Origin: Doris montereyensis
Taxonomy: Eukaryota > Mollusca > Gastropoda > Nudibranchia > Dorididae
Direction of reading: 5' to 3'
DNA length: 64,000 nt
Assembly: GCA_037039925.1 (NCBI GenBank)
Contig: JAXRKP010001323.1
Span: 5,001-69,000 of the forward strand
Part shown: positions 1-13,000 of the stretch, piece after piece
How the letters are laid out: every line of letters begins with the position of its first letter
Position numbering within the stretch: position 1 is the stretch's first letter
The notes under the pieces: generated by a model
What the model was told of the DNA's origin: nothing
Seen by the model: only the letters and a program-made list of their open reading frames with translations
Database searches by the model: none
Made by a program: the position numbers and the translations under genes

Positions 1-2040
1 ACCTTGAATTTTTTAAAAGAACACATTTTAAGAAAAAAATACGGGTAAAGATAGAAAAAAGAAAATTATAACCAAAATATGACGTTTCAGATAGGTTTTC
101 TTCTCGCCAGCTTCCTTTTTAGCATTTTTCCTTGTAAAGAAGAGGATTGAGTATCTGGCTTTTAGGTGTGCATTGAAGTGAAGACAGGAGGTGGCATGAG
201 AAGAAATGTCTCTTTTGTTCTACTCAATTATTTCTATATTGTGCATTATATGTTTACAAACCCATATGATATAGGCAACCCTTTGCTCTTTACCCTTTCA
301 CTTATGTCACTTGTCGCGTGGCAGAGTGGTAACAAATCATCGACAAAGAAATACTAGAATACTTGAAAATCGGTTAGAGGTCAGCAAGCTCAAGGTCACT
401 TCCAGCAGTCAAGTGACTTCCAGGTAACCATGTAACACAGAGGCTCATTCTCTGTGGATATATTCCAAATTTTCTGCTCTCACCAACTATTCTGTTAGAC
501 GAATACAGTGATACAGTGGGTACTGCGAAGTCGACGTTGCCTAAGACGATTTTTATCTAGGTCAATGTTTTTTGACAGTCCCATCCCAACACATTTGTTA
601 GTTCATAAAAAACTGTTCAAATCAATATAGAGTTAAGTAACACTGCCTTTCAAGTCGATGTTTTTCACAGCCCGTAATTGGTAAAATGAATGAAAATATG
701 ATTCCACTCAGGTGTTGGCATGTGGTCGGCCATATGGCCTGTTATGTCTCTCGTTTCTCCAACTCCAAGTCAATCGTACTCCACTTGCGACTGTACTGGT
801 CAGAGTGGTTGGGGGGGGGGGTGATGGGTGGCGCCATTAATGAATAAGCGTAGGTCTAGGCAAACATTGCATTATCAGCATTGAGATGTGATTATTGTGA
901 CAGGTGGGTGAGAACGTTAATGCATCCGCCTTTATTCAATATGCTGTCCAATACAGTACTTTACACATCATCATTATCATTCTCTCCACGAAGCACTTGA
1001 CAAAATAGGTTGATTGGTTTAAGATTGAAGACGTAGAGATCTAATCGCATGCACGGTCTTACTATACTATTCCATCATCACCGCTAGTCTTTCACTTGAA
1101 ATTCTACCACTGCGCTATCGCTACGGTTGTTCAGTAATAACGAAGAGACATAAAGCATCTTTCAGCAAAATGTAATATCAGAGAGAGAGAAATGCCGACC
1201 GAATATCTTTAGGCAAGGTATTAGAGAGAGATTGTTGAGAATATTCGGAGTGAGTTACAAATAATAAATGACTTTTGTATAGAATTAATTCTATTCTTAG
1301 GAAAAGTTGTGATTCGGAGTCGACTATATGATATATATATCAGTTTCATGTCATATTGAACGAGAGTGTCAGGAAGGAAAAAAAGCAGACTAAGACAAGA
1401 ATCAACTCTAAGATATCTTCCATTCTTGATCATTTTCAAAATCTCTGTTGTATAGTAAATTATGTTATTTCTATTGCTATTTATGTCTGTTTATTCTTGA
1501 GTTTTAACTTTTACTTCACATTGTTTTGCCCTTTGGCTGATGTGTACAAATACACTTTCTTTTTAATCTCTTTTTGAAGTTCCTAACTTGAGTTTTGCTT
1601 ATGAATTTTGTTAGCTGGATTATATGACAGGTTTTTGTTTTTTGACAGATATAACCTTTGGGTCTTTTTGTAAAGTCTGTTAGTGTTAGTCTGAGTGATT
1701 CCACAATAACACAACATGTATCTGCGACAAGGGTGGTATAGCTGCTATGTCTCGACTGGGATGGCGTGAGTTGCAAGTGAGTATTTGGGGAATATCTCTG
1801 TAAGATACTATATCTAAGTGAGCTAATTAAATGTTGGACATATTTTCATTATAATCTTATTTAAGATCAATCTTGTCAGTAACTATAACATGAATTTATA
1901 TATATATATATATCTGAATCCTGGAAAAAGTTAAATTGAATAGTTACCTTAAATTACATTAAAAACATTGCTATGAACAGATGTATTCCTTTACATTATA
2001 ATATACATAAGTTGTTGAAATCTATCATAATTCTGGAGGC
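1..2040. other. Intergenic DNA, no gene seen
   Basis: AT-rich sequence with only short chance ORFs (under 90 codons) and no codon pattern or splice structure I can support. It holds short simple runs, such as a G10 tract near 810 and a TA run near 1898. Nothing here resembles a known family. Confidence 0.5.
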
Positions 2041-2044
2041 TTTG

Positions 2045-2330
2045 CTGTCAACTTTCACAAAGGGTATGGTATTGGTAGTTAGGCTGTTGGATTGGGGATC
2101 ATGAGAGGTCCTGGGTTCAAATCCTAGCCAAGCTAGGTAGATGTTGTGTTCCTTGGGAAAATCACTTAACATCCATTTCCCCTCTCGACCCAAATGAATG
2201 TAACCAGCACCGGTTGGGAATAAAATCTGCGACATGAGTGTCCTGTCAGGGAGGTGATGTTTTGTCACCTGTTAAGCTTCTCGCTACAGAAAACAGGATC
2301 AGTTATGGCTCTATACTTCACTTTATTTCA
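2045..2330 (+). repeat. tRNA-headed SINE, family A
   Basis: A tRNA-like head (GTTAGGCTG followed by the B-box-like GGTTCAAATCCTAG at 2115-2128) leads into a body with the words TTGTGTTCCTTGGG, CACTTAACAT, GTAACCAGCA and GTCACCTGTTAAGC. The same order of words recurs near 8040, 14650, 21330 (-), 30260 (-) and 59045 (-), so this is an interspersed family and not a unique sequence. It is a SINE by structure. I cannot assign a named family. Confidence 0.7.
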
Positions 2331-3293
2331 TAGAGGATATTTAGCGGAATAGGGATGACCCTTCTTCTAATTTTGCACAAATATTTTTATTTGACTGAGA
2401 GAAAGTTTAAATGCCAGGGTTCTGTTATCATTGGTTGCATTTTCTACTAATGCTGTTCATTCTACATTTTTTGTTTTTATGAAGTTTTCTGTAAGAGGTA
2501 ATAATTCCATTGAATTTTGTTATTAACCCAATACAGTATGACCCTGCCACGTATTGCTGCAGCACCATACAATTCATCATCTTTGCTTGAATTTTACCTG
2601 ATTTAACATCTTTACTTGAATTGCACATTCATTTGAACCGTTGCAAAATTGAAACGGAGATTTAACTGTATATTTTACTGTGACAGTTGTTGTTATACTC
2701 ATCCCATTCTCAAACCTTTGAGTCTCTTCTTTTTATTAGCAAAAATAATGTTGAAACAGAATTAAGTAGTTGATTTTTCTGGTTTATTGTCTAGCCCATT
2801 GCTACTTCTCTTCATGCTCTGTGTACAGCATGCTTTATTTAAAGTTGTAGATTCAGCTTGATACCATGGATGTAGTCATTTTGTTGGAAAGTAGAGTTAA
2901 AATAGTAGGATACATATTGTCCAAATTTCGAAAAATTTATAAAAAATTTCTAACTCAGTTGTCAAAATTATCCTTTTCCTAAAATCTTCAATTCTTTTTC
3001 TTCTTCAGTAACAGCTTCAATAGTGTTAGGTCTTCTGGTGTAAATTCAGTACCGAGTTCTTAACCTGACTTAGCCTTGAACAATCTTGCCCGCGTAAATA
3101 TATATCAGAATTGTGAGGAAAAATGGCTTACAAGTAACTACTTTTACAACTTGTATGTTTCACTGTGCTGAGCCTGTGATGGTTGTAATATCAAAGTCAC
3201 CTTTATTATGAAAATAAAACATCTAATTCTTAAGTGCCAAATTCAGTATGTTGCAAAAGTTTCTGTGTCCTTAGTGTCATAATTTATTGACAG

Positions 3294-6200
3294 TTTTCCT
3301 TGAGAAGAGTTCGTTGAAAACCATGAGTGACAAAACCAATTCCCATGCAAGTGTTGGAGCCTCAAACTTGGCAGCTTACACCAACGAGTATACGCCCACG
3401 TCGCATTTGGACTTAATTCCCCTTGTGAGACATTTGGAACGGCAGTTGTCGACTATCCTTTGCCAGCCTAGAGCAGACAAACATCGTATAATGCCTAGAG
3501 CAGACACATTGTATGTAATTATGTCATTTGCACAAATTAGAAGCCAGCTTCAGTTCATCGCGTCCTCTCCCTGTCTTGAAAATATTTCTCAGGCACTGCA
3601 AGTTACTTATATGTTAGGCCAAGTCGCCTTACAAGTTATTGCCAACACTCATGCACCTGCAACAGCACAAAGGTTTGGTGGAGAGATTGTAAAAACAGCC
3701 CTGAAGATCATCATGCAATCATCGAAAGTCTTAAATCAGCCCATGTCGTCATTTATTAATTTCATACAGGCGATTCAGTCCCCATGTTACACGCTGCAAC
3801 AGGTTACAGACATTTTGTCCAGCTCTCCGTCCTCCACCTTTAATTTGCACAAAGCCTCTGAACTGCTCTCTTTTGGCTCTACAGATTTTTGCTGCGTTGA
3901 AATTGGAACCCTTACAGTTTCAGGCTCAACATTTAGGACCGCCACGACCACCACTGCATCATCAAAGTGGCCTAGAAAATTTGTTATCATCAACATCTTT
4001 TTTCCCAACCCCCAAAGTATAAGTCGGGGGACACTCTCAAGGTGTACCCTTCGGCACCTCTGCAACATCACTCCTGTTTACGGATACAAGCAGTCCTGGG
4101 ACTTCTCAAGCTATGGCCCAGGCTGGCATCAATAGGGAACATTTGCTCAGTCAACGTCAATGAATAAAAGTTCAGGGGCAGAGAGCAAAACGTCAGGTAT
4201 GTCGTGTTTTGTATAAGTGCAAGCGTACATGAATTTTATGACTTGATGTTTTGTTGTTGTGTGATATTTTTACCACAGCTGATGGAAACAATTTGTCACT
4301 GATTGGTGGCTGGCCAGTGGTTTACACATTTCGTAAACAAGAATTTTTCTGCATATGACAAGTGTGAGACCTCTTCCTCATAGCCTTTATATGAAGGTTG
4401 AAAGTATAGATTTCCTTACACTGTTTGGAGAATAAAACGGGAAAAGAATTTGAGAATGTTTCTTTTCATCACAATGTGTGAGATGTAATTGATAGTTGGC
4501 ATGAAAACATTTACAATGTATGAACTGTGAATTGTGTCATGTAGATATGTCTGTTACTTTCAATGGTGTCATTGCTTGCTGTGACTAAGAATTGAATAAA
4601 TAAATAAAAAATGAATAAAAAGACAAATTTAAGAGATGAGCGGAGAAAGAAGAAAACCTGATGTTTAAAATATCCATGATCACAACTTTATCATGTAAAA
4701 GTTTCATGGCCCAGTTGATAATGTTCTGAACTTTGAACATAGATATTTATAAGTGTAAAGATAAACAGTGAGGCAAGGGGCATGTTAAAAGCGAAGGAGA
4801 TGACATAAAACAATATCAAAGCCCCATTGGAAAAAAGACTAGACAAATACAAGGAATAGACAGAAAAAACCTTTTGCGACTTCTGTGTCAGCACCCATCA
4901 CCTCACCATGAAAAGGAAGTGTGCTACCAACCGAACCCTGATTTTTTCTACCTATTCCTTGTACATGTATTTGTCTGCGTCTTTGTTCCTATGAGAATTT
5001 TATTTTAGGAAATAAGCTTCTTTCCAAAAGAACAAACTGAATATCACTATAGTACATTAATAACCTTGTCAAATCAACATTTTTAAACCATAGTTGTTGT
5101 TTTCTTATTGTCAGCAGTAAAGATAAACTGCAAAAGAAAATGGACTTATTTAAGGCCTGTAACGGACAACGGTCAGACCATGAAGGGTTTACAGTTTATG
5201 GTCATGTCCTACAACGTGTTGTCACAAAAAGCTGTTGACGAATCATCGTGACCTGTACTCCTACTGTAGGGAGTCAGACCTGGACTGGGGCCCTAGGAGC
5301 TCTGCTATTCTTCTACATATAAAACGTCTGCAACCCGACGTAAGTGTATTTCTTTTGGGGTGTTTTTGGTTTGGGGGGAAGGAGGGGGACTAGCAATACC
5401 AGCATTTTAACCCAGTGCCTCACAATCTAGCAGTCTAAGCACAATGCCACATTAGTGTAATATAATATATTTGAATGTGTTTACAACCTATCCTTCTATC
5501 CCATTGGATTTTATTTGAGAACAAACAACAAAGTATTGTGAACTGAAATAGCAACGTTGTTAATAACAAACTGAACAATGCGAAAAACAGCCTCCAAGAA
5601 ACTGAGGGCAAAAGCAAAATTTTCAGTAACAAAAAAACCCCCAACAAAATTCGAGTCGCTGACTGCCCTTTCAGTTAACTTCTATGTTCATCAGATATCA
5701 TCATCAGCATCATCTCACAGTCCTTCATAGAAGCTGTGATGAGTAGATGGGATTATTCTGCTCATGCACAATGCTCTCAGATCAGCAATTTTTAATCTGT
5801 TTATAACCAAGGGAGCTGAGTATGCCTGCTCTAGGCTGATGGCTTGGTAGCTCAGATTTTGTGACCCTTTTCTCAAATTTGGTGTCAGGTCTATGCTCTT
5901 CCCTTGGTCGTCATAAGATGTAAAGGCTTTAACCTCATTCACTCATTCCTTGCTCACCACATATCGTTTTGAATTGAGCCAGTTGATCTTCTCGTTGTTT
6001 TCATCTAACCTAACATTTTAAAATTTATCTGCAATTTTTGAGACATCTAAAAAGTCTTCCAGTCCCATTTCTGTGACTTGATATTTTGAAGGGCTGTGTT
6101 TTGCATTTCTTATAGTTGCTGCCCACTGTGCAGTAGTAGAAACACTCAAGTCTTTGCTCTCCCTACTATTTCTTGAGTGAACGGAGTCATTTTCATTTTT

Positions 6201-6962
6201 AGAGTGGCGAAGAAATTGTGCTCTATTTCAGTTATGCACGTTGATTGCGCAACATACCATAGCTTGGCCATAAAGTCGTTGTTTCTATTCTGACCTGAAT
6301 AGGAATCAGAAAATAATACAACCTTTTTCTTTCGTTGCTCAGCTTGTTCCTGGAGGTACTTGAACACACAAGAGGCAATTTCGCTTGACGCTCGTTCCAT
6401 TTGTAATTCTTACCTTGTTTTGTCCCGACTGTGAGGTTGTATGTATTCATTTTTTGCATGTAGTACAAACAGGATTCATTGCCTTTTGATGTTGGCAGCA
6501 CTTCTTCTAGGTCAAAGGTCGCTGCAGCTACATCTCCTGTGTTGCTTACTTGGGTTTTCATGGCCTCTTTATATTTCCGTATTGTTTCAACATCATTTCG
6601 ATGTCTACTGTATTTCTCTTGATCAACCCGCCGGTTTTCATCTGATTTCTGTAAAAATGTGCTGCAAAAATCACAAACATCTTTCTTGGGTCTGTGAAAT
6701 CCTATATTATAGAAACTGTAGAAAATATATTTGTAGATTGTCAAACTGCTTGGCGCTTTTTCAATGCTTTTCCTCTGTTTACTGCTTTATCAATAAAAAT
6801 ATTATGGAGTAGAGACATTTCTCGACAGCGAGATTAGATAACAGGGAGAACTTGACAACCTACCCCCTCCCTTCCTTTCCTTTATGTAAGAGAGACAGAG
6901 AGAGACACAGAGAGAGAGAGAGACAGAGACACAGAGAGAGAGAGACAGAGAGAGAGAGTGAG

Positions 6963-7036
<74 letters not shown>

Positions 7037-10000
7037 CAGAATCAGATAGGAGGATAGTGATACAGAGAGATGGAGATGGATAAATTATGATTAATTAATT
7101 ACTTTATTTTACAAGTATTTGCATCATATAAATTGTATTATTATCACCAACTTGCTTTGTTCATAAAGGTACTAGATTTAGTGTTAGTATAATCCTTAGT
7201 ATGCGTTTTATTCTATTGATGAGTTGTGTTGATGTAGATCATTCGTAATGAAGTGCAGTACAGGTCGTATGTGCATACACAGCGTGCCTAGGCTATACCT
7301 CGGTATCACCCGTGTTGATAGGGAACACAGTCGTACATACCGCATATGCCACACGTATCAAGCGCGCCTTGAATTTTCGTCGGGGAACTAAGTCACCATA
7401 TGTAACAATACGACTCTGTTTTTACCTGCGATTATTACTAACCTGCGAGTACGACCTTTTTTAAAAGGCTTATAACGTGAAAACTAACCTCCGGATGTAG
7501 AAATAAACCAGCTCAACCGATCCGGCGTGGCTGAAAACATAGGAATCGATTATAAAAACAAATTGAATATTTTTCACTTACGACCCTTTTCTCTATGTTT
7601 TCAGATCATCTAGTTAACAAAAATTCATTTAAATTTTAAGTTTTATCTGATTCAGTACTATAGACCACTAAGAGCAGCTCGCTAGCTTTACATAGACCCA
7701 AAAGCTGGTGAAACCAGCTCAGTCATTCTATGTGAAAATGATGACATTGACATAGAAAGTACGAAACTATCACTTACAAGATGTTTCACTACTTAGTATA
7801 ACTTAAGATCAAGATCTAGCCAACCTATCACATTAGTACAGAAATTATTCTTGCTTCTTTGTGGAATTTACGTAAAGGTGAATGTGGAAAAAAATAACTT
7901 GTAAAAATAAATCGTTATTTATTTACTTTTTTTCAGATTGTATGTCTTCAAGAAATGGAAGAAGACTACTGGAACTCTGACTTTTGTCCATATTTCACTG
8001 CAAAAGGTAATGTGTAGTAGGTTGCTTAATCTCTGACATGTTTTTGTTTTGTTTTGAGATACATGCAGGTAGTATCTTGTCATTACCAGCAACTTTGAGC
8101 AACCACATTCTTAGCTGGGTACAATATTGTGTTCCGTAGGAAAGACATTTAACATTTATTTTACTCCTTGACACAGGTGCAAATGGTTACCAGCATAAAC
8201 TTGGGAGTAAAACCAGTGAGGCTACCATATAAGAGGCCAGTCTGTTGAAGAGGCTGCATTTTGCATGTGACAAATTATTTCCTCTTTAAAAATCATGCGG
8301 TATATAAAAGTAAGAGGCCACTTGAAATATTTCAATTTTTTTTTTTCCATCAGTAAACCAAGTGATCTGCTAGTAGTCTGTTAAACACAGGGCATTTAAA
8401 TGAAAACTCAAATTTAGATCAACAATGCCTCCTCCTCTCTATCAGAATCATGTATGTCGTGTTAAGCCAACTCTAGGCTCAAGCGAAGGAATATCAGGCT
8501 CTTTCAAGATGACACAAGACACTCACTGACCCACAAGGCAAACAAGATGATTGAGACCATTGGCACTTAACACTCGTTGACCAGTTATCAAAACATCTTG
8601 ACAAGATCAAAGACGTCATCATAAGTGATGCGAACTAGAATGGCGTTTTCACTTTCAAAGATCGTGGTCTGTAAAGATAGTAGATTAGACCTAATTGTTT
8701 GATGTTACAGGTACCTAGTTTTATGGTCAGTAGGAAAAGAAAAGAGGAGCAAAATTTTAAAGCAATGTAGACTGCTTCGTTCTTTCTCCTCTTTCTTTTC
8801 GTCTTCCTTCTCTTTTCAGTAATGAGCTCTAGGCCTTTAGGTCTGATGATTAACATTAACACATTCAATACTGTTTGCATCCCATACTTCCAATCCGTTC
8901 AAATGTTGCTCAACATACAGTCCAACCTTCTGTAACGGCCAATGGCAATCGACTCCTTTGCTTTTTTTCTATATTTTGTCTATCTCCATAATGACCACCT
9001 GTCCAACACGATTGCAACCACCTTATTTGACTGACCGATATCCATCATAACCTGTCCATAACAACCATTAAGCACAGCCTTACATTATTGGCTCCACCCA
9101 TTTTACTGCTAGATCAACGCTCATGCTGTTGGGTCACAACCAATCGTTACCATTATAAGTCACGTGAGTCAGTGTCTTGAGACAATTGAAGAAGAGGTGG
9201 CTGATCATCAAAGCGAGACAACCAGATTGGTGTTCTTGATTTCATACCTCGTCACCATGTCTAGCCGTCCAGACACTTCTATGCAAACATATGCAAGACG
9301 AATAGATTGCTGACCTAAGCGGCTTATGAAGCTTTCATATTTAAAAAAAAAACAAAGCAAAAGATTTCTAAAAAATAACAAACTTCATTGGCATCATGCC
9401 AGCGTAGCACATAAGGCCAGATAACAAGAACAATACAAAGCAATTGCTTGCAATTTTTCTAATTTTCTCTAGATCATCCATCATATCCATGTTTGAAATG
9501 CTAGTTTTAGGTCTTTTTTTAATGTTGTTACAATTGATGTTTTGGTCATCCTGTTTGTTTCTCCCTGTCTTTCTAGAAATATGTAATCATGGCCTTTCGG
9601 GTGTGTTTGTTTCCTGTCTCTTAGGATGTGTCTGAAAACTCTCGATCTGGTTTCTAAGATCATAAGTGACACAGGTGTTTCATTTGTTTTCTTGTACAAT
9701 GTTTTGTTCAAGATAATTGTTGACTATTTGATGCTTAAAATTGCTCTCAATTGCTTGCGAAAAAGTGTCCAGTTTTCACTCTTAAGCGTTTAATAGTGCC
9801 CATGTGCCACACTAAAGCCATGTATAATTTCAGTCTAGTGTGGAAGTTTTTTCATGGCCTTTGATCTACACTGAATTTAGCTTATGCAGAGCTACATTTG
9901 ATAAATATTTTCTTCTGCATGCGGTACATGTCGTTTGATATTACAGTAAAAACCAATTGTGAACCAAAAGCTGTGTGAAAGGTGCGTTTTTGTATGTTTA

Positions 10001-13000
10001 TAGTGTTGTGAAATTTCAATTGAGTTTTTCTCAAAATGTTATTAAAAAATTATTTATTTTTGTACTTATTTGGCCTTTTTATACCTATTTTTTGTTGTTG
10101 GAAGTTTTGCATTTATATAGCCACATGCTGTACAAAAACATTTATCAGAGGCTTTTTTACTTAAGGATTTCTTGCAAAAGAAAAGTTGTTCATGTGTATA
10201 ATTTGTATATACTTTATATGTTAAACTAAAAAATTCATAAAAAACATAAATAAAAATAGAATTTCAAATTTTGTTTTGAAGGTTTATAGTCATTGACTTG
10301 AAAAATTTGTATATGTGAAGTTCGGAGCGATTTGACCTTCAAGAGTTTCCAAATACAGTGGAACTTGCCATAAGTCAAACTCGCTTGTCGTCAATTCTCA
10401 GTTGTGATCAACTCCTGACACTGGTCTCATTATTTTCCCCCGTTGTTTCATTGTATATCAACCTCGGACTACATCATTTATTTGAGGCTAGAACCCGCTT
10501 TAAAATCAAATATGAAAAGTAAGTCACATGGTCATGAAGAAACTCAACTGTTTTTTTTTTAATGCATTTTACATCCAGCGTGTAGTCTAGAGGAATGTAG
10601 ACTAGCACTTGCCCATGTAAGACCCATGAAATAGTGTATTATTGGTTACACTGGGAAGAGTTGGTGTATGTTGCAAAGATAGACTAGGCCCTCTTCCTCA
10701 TAGGGCTACAACATGATAATATTGCGTGTTCGTGCTTGTTCGCAGACCTAACATGGCATGGCACAGTGCTTTGCCACCACTCGCCACGCATACTGTCAGT
10801 CTTTAAACCTGCCCGACAATTAGGCAGGTCACAAGTCACATAGGCAGAGGCTAGATCTACAATATCGATTCCTTTTACAAGCTCTCCCACCCTAGGCCTA
10901 TGCCTAAACAATACAAAAAAATACAAACCAAGAAAAAAAAACACAACAACAACAACAAACAAACAAAAGTAAACCCATCGTGTCGTTTCTCCCAAACATA
11001 ACTGCATTAACAAAAAGACACAGCTGCCAACCAGTATGTAAAAGATGTGTTTAGTTTGTTTTCTTGGATTTGAGTCTGTATTTGTGAGGCGCCGGTAGAG
11101 TGTCTGATTACCACCCAGGAGACCTGCGGTTCGATCCCCAGTCCGTGCAAATGTGCCTGGCCCTCCTGTTGACCCAGTAGCAAAATGCGTAGCTAAATAT
11201 ATTCAGACTTGGCGAAAGTAAGATGTCATGGAAAGCAATGGCAAACTACCACATTATGCTGTATGCCTAGAAATACTCTACTCCTGGTTACCATATGCTC
11301 AGCTCTGAGTATAGAACTTACTTTAGTCTGTATTTACCTTGAAAAGTACATACAGTCATGTCTGGATAGACCAGACTTCGATAATCCGGATGATAATCTG
11401 AACAGAGGAGCTGGGGACATATATTTTTTTTTCTTCTTTATTTGTACCCGATACTCCGAAATTCGGGATTCCGGATCGGAACACATAGTTTTGGAACAAA
11501 TTACCACAATATAGAAAGTTTATGCTTCAATAAACCAAACTCTCAACTGTTCGAGAAAGTCTACAGTCCACTGATCGTGCATCAAAGCCACCCGACTCGA
11601 CTTTCCTAACACCACTTAAGCCACACAATTTAACAATTTTCTCTGTCTCTGTCTGTCTCTCTTTTCTCTCTTACGCTCTCCCTTTTATCTCTTCTTCAAT
11701 CTTTTTCTTCTTCTTCTTTGTCTTCTGGCATGATGTAAACTGTGTGCAAGCGAAAAACCCGAGTCAAAAGGAGAGAAAAAGTGAGAGAGAGAGAGAGAGA
11801 TCTGGCCAGTGATAAACAGCGTGGTAGTCTTTTCTGACTCGTAAATTGCATTAGGCCTTCATTAATGTAAGTGGTGAGACATTTCGTTGGATTCACAATT
11901 TGTCACTTTGATCGATGATTCGATAATCAGAATGTCTCAAGAATCTGGATAAATTGCTCAAAGCGGAGGTGTTTGGACTGTCGAGACATAACTGTATGCA
12001 AGGGCTAACTCTGTTTTTATTTTAAAAACCTTACGTTAATAGCAGAGAGTGAGAGATTGGGGTGAAAGTCAAGAGACACCATTCCGAGTTCGCACTTCAC
12101 CAGAAAGAAACAGTACACACAACCAGAGTCTGGTTTTTTTTATTTTAAAAAGTTGGCAGCTATTAACAGAATTCTGCCTTAGATTTGGATTAAATCCCCT
12201 GGACTCAGTTAACATCAACCATGCTTGTGACCAACTATTTCTCACGGTCTTGAGGTGTTAATTTTAAGTTGATTTCACTATAGCTACTTTTTTAAAGTGT
12301 CAACACATAACATAAAAATTCATGGCAACCAAGTAAACAACACCACAGAAGTTCATCTTTCAATACATTGATTACATATGTGCATAAATTAACTGGGGGG
12401 AAAACTAGCTTCAGAACCCACATATCCCCTTAATTCATTCCTTGCTTGTTGATTTATTCCCTAGGTTATGTGGGCCTTTACAAGAAAAGGACAGGTGACA
12501 AGACAGACGGCTGTGGCATACTCTTCATACAATCCAAGTTTTCCCTGATCGACTTTGTGCCCGTTGAGTTTTGCAAAGGCGGTGTCATGGATCGGGACAA
12601 TGTGGGAATAATCGCAGTGCTGAAGCCAAACAGCCCCGATTACACAGGGAATGCTGAGAAAATTTGCATTGCAACAACCCATCTTCTATTCAACCCTCGA
12701 AGAGGTGACATTAAACTGGGTCAGCTTATGATCTTACTGGCAGAGCTGGACAAGCACGCGTCCCTTGACCCAATGTTCAAGACACAAACAGGTTCAACCA
12801 GGGGCATATCTGGTGCTATGAAGGATTCTCGCCGTACTGCCCGACGATCCTGTGCGGGGATTTTAACATGGAGCCGTTTAGCCAGCTTTACAACTTTATC
12901 AGGGAGGGCTATATTCACTATGCTGACTGCGCATCTCGCCTCATTGCTGGCCAAAAAGAAGGGCAGCATTCTGGCTCGTTCGACAACTCTCGCATTCCTA

